From: Melioribacter sp051488665 | GTDB taxonomy: Bacteria > Bacteroidota > Ignavibacteria > Ignavibacteriales > Melioribacteraceae | Assembly (NCBI RefSeq): GCF_051488665.1 | Contig: NZ_JBPSEG010000002.1 | Span: 186,001-250,000, forward strand | DNA length: 64,000 bases | Reading direction: 5' to 3' | In this document: positions 7,470 to 15,581 of the stretch, in pieces | Numbering within the stretch: the first letter of the stretch is position 1 | How the letters are laid out: every line of letters starts with the position of its first letter | Notes under the pieces: model-generated | What the model saw: only the letters and a program-made list of their open reading frames with translations | Told to the model about the DNA's origin: nothing | Databases searched by the model: none | Translations under genes and position numbers: made by a program

Positions 7470-8597
7470 TTATTTAAAAGAGACGTCCCAGACTTTAGTT
7501 AATTCGTCCTTGCTGTCAGGTCCTTCCACATAGAGCGTAACGTTGTAATCTCCCCCCTTTTTATATTGATAAACCGGATTTTGCTCCAATGAATAGTTGC
7601 CGTCCCCGAAATCCCATTTCCACTTTTTTATATTCCCGATCGACAGATCGCGGAAAGCAACTTTTCTTTTTTCAAAGTCGATTACATTAAAATCCCAGTC
7701 TGCTTTGATTTTGGGAAGATACTCCGGCAACAAAGGCATTAATTTAAAAAGACATAAATAAGATGCGTTGCCGTACATTGTGTGTTCGCGCGAAAGATTC
7801 CAGAAGCCGTTATGTCCGCTTGAAGCGGAATCATCATAGTCGATAACCGCCCACGATAATCCGATCATTTTATTCTCCTCGAGCTTCGATTCTACCGATC
7901 GCGAAGGTCCGTCGGCAGAAGCATAATCGAATAGAGTTATGTAAAACTCAAGAGTCAACTTGCCCGAATCGCCTGTCTTATTAAAATCATATTTACAAGC
8001 GGAAAGAGCGTACGGGAAATCTTTTATCCAGGGTTGAACGCCCCACACCATGCACCAGTCCTTGTTGCCCGGAGGAGTAAATATATGATAATTCTGAGCA
8101 TGCACTCCGTGAATTAACCAATGCTCGTCTTCAGGCTTAATTCTCGGATCAAGTTTTACTCTCTCTTCCCCAACAGCCCTTGCCGTCCATACTTTGTGAT
8201 GAATATGATCTACCAGCGGACCGCCCGATAAATCGCCGTCGACGACTACCTCGAAGATGTCGTTATGATGATCGCGGCGGGAAAAGTTCCAGAAGTCGTC
8301 ATACGCTTCATACAGAAAATAGAGACGATTTAAACCTTTAACCCATCCGACTTTCACTTTTACATCGAGATTCTTCAAGTCGATTTTATCCTGCTTTCCC
8401 GAATCTTCCCACAATTGATCGATGCCTATTGCAAATGAATCCGGCACAATTGACCAATCTCGCCCATCGCCGTCAATTACAGGAATTTTATTGCGCGGAA
8501 ATTGAAAAACCGAAAAGATTGTATCCTGCCGCATCTGACAGAAGTCTTGCGACGCAAATAAGAATAATAAAATTATTAATCCTGTAATTCTCTTCAT
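7470..8597 (-). CDS. Exported CBM9-like protein with C-terminal PKD domain
   Basis: The 375-residue protein has a signal peptide (about residues 1-20). A region starting near IPVIDGDGRDWSIVP resembles the CBM9-like carbohydrate-binding fold seen in extracellular enzymes and sensors. A C-terminal PKD-type beta-sandwich (about residues 300-375) carries the diagnostic WDFGDGNYS and a YQYKKGGDYNVTLYVEG segment. No catalytic motif was recognised. It starts 9 nt after the GH28 gene, with an AGGAT ribosome binding site, so the two form one unit. A role in binding pectin fragments at the cell surface or in the periplasm is inferred from context only. Confidence 0.75.
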   Translation of the reverse strand: MKRITGLIILLFLFASQDFCQMRQDTIFSVFQFPRNKIPVIDGDGRDWSIVPDSFAIGIDQLWEDSGKQDKIDLKNLDVKVKVGWVKGLNRLYFLYEAYDDFWNFSRRDHHNDIFEVVVDGDLSGGPLVDHIHHKVWTARAVGEERVKLDPRIKPEDEHWLIHGVHAQNYHIFTPPGNKDWCMVWGVQPWIKDFPYALSACKYDFNKTGDSGKLTLEFYITLFDYASADGPSRSVESKLEENKMIGLSWAVIDYDDSASSGHNGFWNLSREHTMYGNASYLCLFKLMPLLPEYLPKIKADWDFNVIDFEKRKVAFRDLSIGNIKKWKWDFGDGNYSLEQNPVYQYKKGGDYNVTLYVEGPDSKDELTKVWDVSFK

Positions 8598-8606
8598 TTC
8601 TTTATC

Positions 8607-10016
8607 CTATAAAAATAAGATGTCATCAAACCTGTTTTGATTGGCTGAACTTCCGTTAAACGATTTTATCCTTACATTTTCGGAATTTTCAATCTTAATT
8701 GCATTTGTAAAGTATTCAGGCAGGTTATCGCCCCATTTAACAGAAGTGTTAAATATGGAAACATTTTTGGCGTGCCTTATACTTACGCCGGGATTGTCCC
8801 TATATTCTATCGGGTCGTAAACTTTTGTAGGCCGATTGTCGAATAATCCGCCGCGATATTTTGTCCATCTGTCGAATTTAACGGAAACATTTTCGAGCGT
8901 AACGTTTTCAATAACGCTCTCTTTCGTGCCGTTAATTCTGATGCTGTTTTCGGCTTTCCCGAACACATTTTTCACTGTCACATTCCTGATTTTACCCGAT
9001 TTTGTTTCTGGATTTCTCGGTATTGCCGTAAATGATATAGCCTCGCCGCGTCCCCACCACGGGTCGGAATGATATCTCGATATAAACTCAATATTGCTGA
9101 AAACAATATCGCTTACTATACCGTTATCTCTCAGCTGGATATTAATTCCCCGACAACTCGATTTAATTTTGCAATTTTCAAAAACCACGTTGTTTATATC
9201 GCTCGTAGTTTCCGTGCCGATTTTAACTCCCGAATCCTGAGTTTCGAGGATGCAATCGTAAACACGGATATCAGAAGACTGACCGTAGTCTTTGTCTTGT
9301 TTTGTGGCTTTAACAACAATAGCGTCGTCACCGCATACTATATCGCAGTTTTTAATTTCCACTTTTCTGCAGTGGTCCGGATCGACTCCGTCGCAATTGG
9401 GTACGTCGAGATAATTTCTAACCCGGATTCCATCTACAAGAACATTTTCGCAGCCGAGCATATGTACGCCCCATTCGGGAGCTCTGCTGAATGAAAAATC
9501 TTTTAACTGCATGTTCCTGCATTCTTTCAAAATAAACATTTTCGGGCGCCATTTGTTGGGGACCCACCATTCGTTTTCTTCTTCGTAATGGGACATAAAT
9601 TCCGTAGCTCGTCCTTCAATATTGCCGTACCCCGAAATTGTCAATCCCTCCGCTCCTTCCGCATAAAAGACCGCAGAATTTCTGTAATGGGACTGATTTG
9701 TGCTTATTATCAGTTCGGCGCCCTGATCGATAAAAAATTCGACTCCGCTTTTCAAAACAATTGTGCCCGTCAAGAATTTGTATCCTTCCGGTATAATAAC
9801 TCTTGCGTTTCCGCCATCGGCATGCGCTCTGTCAATCGCATTTTGAATGGCTTTGGTATCCAACGTTTTACCGTCGCCTTCAGCGCCGAATTTAAGAACA
9901 TTATATTCTTTTCCGCCGACTCCTTTTGGCGTAAAGATAAACGGACTCAATGAAGGCGATACAGCCGTCAGTGCAACGGCTCCCGCTGTTTTTATTATAG
10001 CGTCGCGACGTTTCAT
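8607..10016 (-). CDS. GH28-family polygalacturonase-like enzyme (GHG histidine not seen)
   Basis: GH28 enzymes are right-handed parallel beta-helix hydrolases of galacturonosyl linkages in pectin. The start is the ATG at 10014-10016 (MKRRDAIIK) with an AAGAGGA site; the frame is open 14 codons further upstream. The N-terminus KRRDAIIKTAGAVALTA resembles a Tat signal. Visible family motifs are NCDGVD (about 207-212), the GDDAI acid pair (about 229-233) and RGINIQ in place of RIK. The GHG catalytic-histidine motif is replaced by SGVKIGTE, as in some rhamnogalacturonan-active GH28 enzymes. An RG-I galacturonidase or related exo-activity is more likely than a plain polygalacturonase. It is followed closely by the CBM9/PKD protein. 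Confidence 0.88.
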   Translation of the reverse strand: MKRRDAIIKTAGAVALTAVSPSLSPFIFTPKGVGGKEYNVLKFGAEGDGKTLDTKAIQNAIDRAHADGGNARVIIPEGYKFLTGTIVLKSGVEFFIDQGAELIISTNQSHYRNSAVFYAEGAEGLTISGYGNIEGRATEFMSHYEEENEWWVPNKWRPKMFILKECRNMQLKDFSFSRAPEWGVHMLGCENVLVDGIRVRNYLDVPNCDGVDPDHCRKVEIKNCDIVCGDDAIVVKATKQDKDYGQSSDIRVYDCILETQDSGVKIGTETTSDINNVVFENCKIKSSCRGINIQLRDNGIVSDIVFSNIEFISRYHSDPWWGRGEAISFTAIPRNPETKSGKIRNVTVKNVFGKAENSIRINGTKESVIENVTLENVSVKFDRWTKYRGGLFDNRPTKVYDPIEYRDNPGVSIRHAKNVSIFNTSVKWGDNLPEYFTNAIKIENSENVRIKSFNGSSANQNRFDDILFL

Positions 10017-10110
10017 AGATTTTCCTCTTTTAATTTTCACATTGTTTACTGAATGCAAAAAAGCCGAATAAAAAAGAGCGGAATATTATAAACCGTATTA
10101 ATTCCCGAAA

Positions 10111-10153
10111 ATTCGGTCTGTTAACCGAAGATGAATTTTTTATTCGACCGAAT
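10111..10153. other. Inverted repeat between rhaA and the GH28 gene
   Basis: ATTCGGTC (10111-10118) and GACCGAAT (10146-10153) are perfect 8-bp inverted arms 27 bp apart, in the 232-bp space between the rhaA stop and the GH28 start. They could be two operator half-sites or a weak transcript hairpin. No clear T tract follows on the minus strand. Low confidence of function. Confidence 0.35.
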
Positions 10154-10248
10154 GAATGTTTTGATTGATTCTTGGGAGACTTAGAACAGATTAAAACAGG
10201 AAAAATTATTTTGCAGTTTATAACAAGCCGCTCTTTAAAGACGAATTA

Positions 10249-11520
10249 TCAGCTTCTCTTGCTGAGTACTTCTTTTTCGTATTCTTCAATTACATTAATA
10301 TAATCTTCCCCGACGGGAACGTCGTTGACAAGGCAGTAATAGTCGTAAACGGCTCCGAAGGGTTTGGTTCTCAGCAGTTCAAGCAAAGCGAGGCGTTCGA
10401 AATATTGTCCGTTTTCTTCATACTCCCTCAATCTGTCAGTCGGTTCAAGCAAAGCGAACAGGAACGCAAGTTGAGTGGCTCTCGTACCGACTACATACGC
10501 CCCGATTCTGTTCATACTGCCGTCGAAGAAATCGAGACCGACATAAATTCGTTTTAAAGCGTTTGCTCTTACTATTTCCTCGGCGATTAATTTAACTTCG
10601 TCGTTAAATATTACCACATGGTCGCTGTCCCAGCGTACGCCGCGACTGATATGAAGGAGCAATTCGTCTACAAACAGAAGCAACGAAGAAATTTTATCGC
10701 CTATTTGTTCGGTCGGATGAAAGTGCCCGCTGTCAATGCAAATCAGTTTGTTATTCTTAACCGCATAACCGGTATAAAATTCGTGCGAACCGACGACCAT
10801 CGATTCCGAACCGATGCCGAAGAGTTTGCTTTCGAGCGAGTCCCTTAGATATTCCTTTGGAAATTCCGTTTTGAATATTTCGTCCAGGGATTCTTTCAGC
10901 AAAGCGCGGTGTGCGGCTCTGTCTACCGGAATGTCTTTGGAACCGTCGGGGATCCAGATATTATTAACAGACGGTTTGCCGAGTTGTTTGCCAATTTCGG
11001 CTGCAATTTCCCGCGTGCGTTTGACGTGCTCGATCCAGAATTTTCTGTGTTTTTCATTTTTGCTTGCCAAAGTAAAACCGTCGTCGGCATAGGGATGCGA
11101 AAAGCAGGTTGGATTGAAATCGATACCGATATCGAGTTTCTTCGCCCAGTCGACCCAGCTTTGAAAATGTTTTATTTCAATCTCGTCGCGGTCTACTTTT
11201 TCTCCCTGAAAATCTCCGTAGATAGCGTGCAAGTTCAAACGTTGTTTGCCGGGCAGCAAACTCATAACTTTTTCGATATCTGCGCGCAATTGTTCAATTG
11301 TGCGGGCTTTACCCGGATAATTGCCCGTTACCTGAATCCCGCCGCCGCTTAGTTCCGAGTCGGGAGTTTCGAATCCGCCCACGTCGTCCGCCTGCCAGCA
11401 GTGGAGACTAATATTCACATCTTCCATTTTTTTAATAGCTTCGTCGGTATCAACACCTAACTCAGCATACGCTTCTTTGGCAATTTGATATGCCTGTTCA
11501 ACAGCTTTTGGATTTTTCAT
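10249..11520 (-). CDS. rhaA: L-rhamnose isomerase
   Basis: RhaA interconverts L-rhamnose and L-rhamnulose in the cytoplasm using divalent metals. The 423-residue protein matches the E. coli RhaA type throughout, with SLHCWQADDVGGFE near the N-terminus, GGIQVTGNYPGKART, RLNLHAIYGDF, the metal-site region DSGHFHPTEQIGDK and the RWDSDHVVIFND segment. It has a GGAGGA ribosome binding site and lies 25 nt after rhaT. With rhaM and rhaT it forms the rhamnose entry module inside the pectin locus and supplies rhamnulose to RhaB, encoded about 33 kb away. Confidence 0.96.
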   Translation of the reverse strand: MKNPKAVEQAYQIAKEAYAELGVDTDEAIKKMEDVNISLHCWQADDVGGFETPDSELSGGGIQVTGNYPGKARTIEQLRADIEKVMSLLPGKQRLNLHAIYGDFQGEKVDRDEIEIKHFQSWVDWAKKLDIGIDFNPTCFSHPYADDGFTLASKNEKHRKFWIEHVKRTREIAAEIGKQLGKPSVNNIWIPDGSKDIPVDRAAHRALLKESLDEIFKTEFPKEYLRDSLESKLFGIGSESMVVGSHEFYTGYAVKNNKLICIDSGHFHPTEQIGDKISSLLLFVDELLLHISRGVRWDSDHVVIFNDEVKLIAEEIVRANALKRIYVGLDFFDGSMNRIGAYVVGTRATQLAFLFALLEPTDRLREYEENGQYFERLALLELLRTKPFGAVYDYYCLVNDVPVGEDYINVIEEYEKEVLSKRS

Positions 11521-11545
11521 GTAATCCTCCGTATTTCTATATGAA

Positions 11546-12586
11546 TTATAATTTGATTACAAAAGTAGAAAGAATTAAAATGACCAAACCGACGACCAGA
11601 GTGGCAACGGTTTTGGCGCCGGCATTTTTCCATTCTTTAAGCAATAAACCCCAAACATTACTGAAGAGAATGTTAAGCGCCATTAAAATACTCCAGCCGA
11701 AAACGAACATTTCTTCGGGCAGCTTGCTTTGTCCCATCCCGAAAAAGAAGAACTGTAAATACCATAGAGTTCCGCCCAGAAGGCTAAATAGCAGATTGTT
11801 TAACAAAACCTGTTTATTGACTTTCACATAATCGCTGAAAGTTTTGTTTTGATAATTGAGGTACATACAATAGACAAAATTCGTAACGAATCCTCCGAAC
11901 ATAACAATAATATAAACCGGATTAACGACGAAGAGAGGATCGGTTCCGTACGAAGCGGCGACTTTTTGAATTGCATAACCCGCGTCGATAACTCCGGGAA
12001 TACCGTTAATACCGAAATTAAAGCAAGCGCTCATTAAACCCGAAAGGACGGCAATAAGCAATCCCTTTTTAAGAGCGAAGTCTTTTATGGCTTCCCTTCT
12101 GGCTTCTTCCGGCATATTGCGCGAACGAAGAACTCCCGCATATCCCACAATGGCAATACCTGCAACGCAAAGAGCCACTCCCAATAAAATCAATCTTCCT
12201 TCATAAGTGGTAAATAAATTCCTTCCCGATACAAAAGGCGGAATTAAAGTTCCCAAAGCGGCGGTAAATCCGAGGGCAACCGATTGACCGAGACCTACTC
12301 CCAGGTATCTCATACTCAATCCGAACGTCAAGCCGCCGACTCCCCAAAGGGCGCCGAATATAAATGCAGCCCATACAGCGTCGCTCGGGGAATTTTTTAA
12401 AACGTCCAGGAGATTCGGGACTGTGAAATATGCGAATATCCAGGGAGCCAGAATCCACGATACAACCCCCTGGACAATCCAGTACGATTCCCACGACCAT
12501 TCTTTGATTTTTTTAATCGGCACGTAAAAGCTGGCGGCGCAAATACTGCCGAATGCTATAAGTATAATGCTCATTAATGAATCCAT
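11546..12586 (-). CDS. rhaT: L-rhamnose/H+ symporter
   Basis: RhaT imports L-rhamnose with a proton across the inner membrane. The 346-residue hydrophobic protein has about ten predicted membrane segments and the RhaT family pattern, including the N-terminal GSICAASFYVPIKKIKEWSWE, FGALWGVGGLTFGLSMRYLG and a final VGLVILILSTFV helix. It has an AAAGGA ribosome binding site, lies 19 nt after rhaM and precedes rhaA. This points to free L-rhamnose being released in the periplasm before uptake. Confidence 0.93.
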   Translation of the reverse strand: MDSLMSIILIAFGSICAASFYVPIKKIKEWSWESYWIVQGVVSWILAPWIFAYFTVPNLLDVLKNSPSDAVWAAFIFGALWGVGGLTFGLSMRYLGVGLGQSVALGFTAALGTLIPPFVSGRNLFTTYEGRLILLGVALCVAGIAIVGYAGVLRSRNMPEEARREAIKDFALKKGLLIAVLSGLMSACFNFGINGIPGVIDAGYAIQKVAASYGTDPLFVVNPVYIIVMFGGFVTNFVYCMYLNYQNKTFSDYVKVNKQVLLNNLLFSLLGGTLWYLQFFFFGMGQSKLPEEMFVFGWSILMALNILFSNVWGLLLKEWKNAGAKTVATLVVGLVILILSTFVIKL

Positions 12587-12605
12587 ATGATTTATCCTTT
12601 ATTTA

Positions 12606-12920
12606 TTAGTCCATATGAAATACCATTTCCAGAGGAACAGTAACGGGAGAGTTATCGGGATTCGTTTCCATTATGTCGGCCATGTACTTCCACCATTTTT
12701 GCACAATCGGATTCGAGCCCAAATCCTGCGACGAAGAATCGCCGACAAGTTTTTGTACGGCAAATAGCGTATTGGTTTCTTCATCCAGGAATATCGAGTA
12801 GTCTCTTACTCCGCTTTCAAGCAGAAGTGTTTTAAGTTCCGGCCAGATGGCGTCGTGTCTCTTTTTATATTCTTCTTTGAATCCGGGTTTGAGTTTCATT
12901 TTGAAAGCAAATGTTTTCAT
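12606..12920 (-). CDS. rhaM: L-rhamnose mutarotase
   Basis: RhaM equilibrates the alpha and beta anomers of L-rhamnose. The 104-residue protein has the family layout, with an N-terminal FKMKLKPGFKEEYKKRHD (catalytic His region), the central DYSIFLDEETNTLFAVQK strand pair and the C-terminal WWKYMADIMETN motif. It follows the GH105 gene by 9 nt and precedes rhaT, so hydrolase, mutarotase, transporter and isomerase are probably made together. Confidence 0.94.
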   Translation of the reverse strand: MKTFAFKMKLKPGFKEEYKKRHDAIWPELKTLLLESGVRDYSIFLDEETNTLFAVQKLVGDSSSQDLGSNPIVQKWWKYMADIMETNPDNSPVTVPLEMVFHMD

Positions 12921-12929
12921 AATTTCCCC

Positions 12930-14171
12930 CTATTTCAAATTCTTTTTCAATTTAATTACCTCAATGCCCGCGTCGATTACCGAGCCGATTCCGTGTTTTT
13001 CGTTTAACCTGGCGGGACGTTCGTAATAGAAAACGAGATTGTCTTCAATGCCCGTGCCCACGCAAATGTCTTTTACCTGACCGTCGGATCTGATTTTCAA
13101 TTTTTTCAAACCTTCCCATCCTTTAAGCGCAATCGAAGCGTAACGTTTATCGATCCATCCCTGATTGACGGCGCGAGCAATTGAATAGACGAACATTGCA
13201 GAACATGAAGATTCAAGATAAGAATCGTTTTTATCGAGCAATTGATGCCACAGTCCTTCGGGGCTCTGATATTTGGCAATGCCGAGAATCTGTCTTTCGA
13301 GGTCTTTTCTAACATCTTCCCTGCCGGGATAATCTTCGGGTAAAATATTCAACAAATGAACTTTAGCCATCATTACCCAGCCGTTGCATCTTCCCCAATG
13401 TGCAACGCCGTTTCGTTCTACATCGGTATAATAACAGTGCCAGTAGAGTTCTTTGTTTTCATCCCATAAATACTTTGAAAAGTTTTTTATCTGAAGAATT
13501 GCATCGTCCCAGTATTTTGTATCGCCTGAGAACTTGCCCATTCTTGCCAAGAACGGAACGCTCATATAAAGGTCGTCCGCCCACAGAGTCATTTCGTGGG
13601 GGAATCTTCTGACCAGAGTTCCGTCTTCGAGTCGTTCCTGTCCTTCAGACATATGCCGCGCGGCGTCTTCGATATATTTTTTGTAATCGTCGCGTTTGAC
13701 AAATTCATAAACGTCCATCATGCTTGCGCCCATTGCGCCGCAGTCGTCAAGCTCGCGCATCGTCCATAATTGTCCGAACGGGAAATGATAATGGGGTCCG
13801 TCTTTTTCTTTATCGTACCTTTCCTGGAAATATTTATAATTGTCCATACCGAATGCAACGTGTCTGGCGGCATAGTCGGCATATTTTTTATCGCCGGTGA
13901 AATCAGAAATGTTAATTAAAGCCATATTAATAACGCCGTTTGTGTAATGCCATTCTCCGAAAGGAGTAATAAATCTCAATTTTGCGTCTGCCGGCGCATC
14001 CTTTGTCGACTGATAAATTTTTCCTGTGTTAACGTCCTTAAAACCGAGAACGCCGTTTTCGACAATATAGTCGGCGACTTTTCTGATAATTTTTTCGTCT
14101 TCTTTAAAATTCTGGGCGAGCGCCAGCGTACTGATAAATAAAATAAGCGTAAAAATAATTGCTCGTTTCAC
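12930..14171 (-). CDS. Exported GH105-like unsaturated rhamnogalacturonyl hydrolase
   Basis: GH88/GH105 enzymes hydrate the 4,5-unsaturated galacturonosyl end left by pectin lyases so that the sugar falls off. The 413-residue protein begins with a signal peptide (MKRAIIFTLILFISTLALAQ) and has an all-helical (alpha/alpha)6 pattern. Motifs include GEWHYTNGVINMAL, DDCGAMGASMMDVYE, WADDLYMSVPFLARMG, WGRCNGWVMMAKVHLL and LESSCSAMFVYSIARAV, typical of YteR/YesR-like proteins. The start is GTG with an AAGGAG site. It leads the rhaM-rhaT-rhaA group. Substrate is inferred from family and neighbours. Confidence 0.87.
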   Translation of the reverse strand: MKRAIIFTLILFISTLALAQNFKEDEKIIRKVADYIVENGVLGFKDVNTGKIYQSTKDAPADAKLRFITPFGEWHYTNGVINMALINISDFTGDKKYADYAARHVAFGMDNYKYFQERYDKEKDGPHYHFPFGQLWTMRELDDCGAMGASMMDVYEFVKRDDYKKYIEDAARHMSEGQERLEDGTLVRRFPHEMTLWADDLYMSVPFLARMGKFSGDTKYWDDAILQIKNFSKYLWDENKELYWHCYYTDVERNGVAHWGRCNGWVMMAKVHLLNILPEDYPGREDVRKDLERQILGIAKYQSPEGLWHQLLDKNDSYLESSCSAMFVYSIARAVNQGWIDKRYASIALKGWEGLKKLKIRSDGQVKDICVGTGIEDNLVFYYERPARLNEKHGIGSVIDAGIEVIKLKKNLK

Positions 14172-14212
14172 AGCTTTCTCCTTTAATTTATTATTGAAAT
14201 AGGTAAAAGTTT

Positions 14213-15556
14213 TCAGTCATTTTTTCCGAGCCAATCATCCGGAATCGGTATAATACAAAGGTTCATTGATTTCCCGTCTTCGGACAGCATAGCCGACTGG
14301 ATAAGAATTTTAGTTCCGTCCGGGCTAAACGAAGGATGGGGATGATCTGCCGAAGTGGTTTTATGTCCGGCAGAGAGCAATTTCATTTCATGAGATTGTC
14401 TGTCAATTAAATAAATTTCACGGGCAAAATTATCGCCTGCGGCAAATCGTCCGTCCGGCGAACCGGCGACATGCCAGAAACCGCTGCCATACGGTATTTG
14501 CCCTTCTATCATCATTTCGCGCGTATTAATATTTACAATCGCCAAACCCGTCGGTTTTTCCCGCGTGCCGCAATTTCCCCATTCGGCTTCCTGCCCTGGG
14601 CTTTCGGAATTATCTTCGTTTGGAATCCCATCATTAACGCCCGGAATTTTTCTGTGCCCCAGTATTGCGAAAGCGACTTCTTCGGGAGTTATTACGACTT
14701 CGTGAGTAACCCATTCGTAAGGAGCTTCGGGATATAAAGGTCTTAAGCCCGTTCCGTCCGAGTTTACAATCCAAGTGCGTTGCGGGGATTTTCCACCCGT
14801 CTCCCAGCAAAATACGATTTGACCCGGCGTCCACGGATTGCTTTGAATATGCCCGACCTGAAAAGGAACTGAAACGACATATTTAATTTCTCCGGTCTTT
14901 ACGTTAATACCCGCAATGCCTCCGGGACCCGCTCCCATATTGCGGGGCCCAAAATTTTTTTCAATCTTTACGCCTACCGGCAGATATTGCATAGCTTTTT
15001 CTTTACCGACGCGAAACCATAGCCATTCTTCATTAGCGTCAAAAGCAAGCTCGCCGTTGGCTCCGTATTCCGCCGGTATAATGCCGCAAACTCTTTGATA
15101 ATATGATGCTTCTTTCAAAGCGCCTTTTTCGCTGTCTTGAAATAGCTTATCCAGATTGACTTCTATTATTTCCCTTGGGCTGTTATTATCATAAAATCTT
15201 TTCATATAATAGAGCTTCATCGATTTCCTTGCCACAATCAGCGTTCCTCTGTATCCTCCTTCCGTAACCTGTACAATATCGCCGCTTTTTTCATTAACCG
15301 CCATAGCTTCGCCTCTAACTCTTCTGGATCTGAAGATAATCCAGTTTCCGTCGGAAGTCCACTGATTGTGAGTGGGATATATTTTGGAATCGCCCGACTG
15401 AGAGCTTGTCAAAAAAATTAATTTAACTCCTGTAACGGGATCGATTACCACTTTGCGTTCCGGAGGAAATCTTTTCCCGATTTGTGAAATTATTTCCGAA
15501 TCAAACGCCCCGCTTATTACAAGAGCTAAAATCATTAATATAATTTTTGTTTTCAC
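14213..15556 (-). CDS. PL22-type oligogalacturonate lyase
   Basis: PL22 enzymes are seven-bladed beta-propellers that split oligogalacturonides, mainly dimers, by beta-elimination using a metal. The 447-residue protein has a hydrophobic export signal and repeated blade motifs such as HNQWTSDGNWIIFRSRR, HVAGSPDGRFAAGDN and PHPSFSPDGTKILIQS, where a His-rich DHPHPSF segment could supply metal ligands. Classical PL22 enzymes are cytoplasmic, so the apparent signal peptide suggests a periplasmic form. The start is GTG. It lies 41 nt from the GH105 gene and 25 nt after the PL26 gene. Confidence 0.82.
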   Translation of the reverse strand: MKTKIILMILALVISGAFDSEIISQIGKRFPPERKVVIDPVTGVKLIFLTSSQSGDSKIYPTHNQWTSDGNWIIFRSRRVRGEAMAVNEKSGDIVQVTEGGYRGTLIVARKSMKLYYMKRFYDNNSPREIIEVNLDKLFQDSEKGALKEASYYQRVCGIIPAEYGANGELAFDANEEWLWFRVGKEKAMQYLPVGVKIEKNFGPRNMGAGPGGIAGINVKTGEIKYVVSVPFQVGHIQSNPWTPGQIVFCWETGGKSPQRTWIVNSDGTGLRPLYPEAPYEWVTHEVVITPEEVAFAILGHRKIPGVNDGIPNEDNSESPGQEAEWGNCGTREKPTGLAIVNINTREMMIEGQIPYGSGFWHVAGSPDGRFAAGDNFAREIYLIDRQSHEMKLLSAGHKTTSADHPHPSFSPDGTKILIQSAMLSEDGKSMNLCIIPIPDDWLGKND

Positions 15557-15581
15557 AATTTATTTCCAATATTATTAAAAA

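Noticed and set aside
10111..10153. Operator copy of the BMC palindrome near the GH28 gene
   Set aside because: The arms (ATTCGGTC/GACCGAAT) differ from the AAAGGTTTTC half-site and are 27 bp apart.
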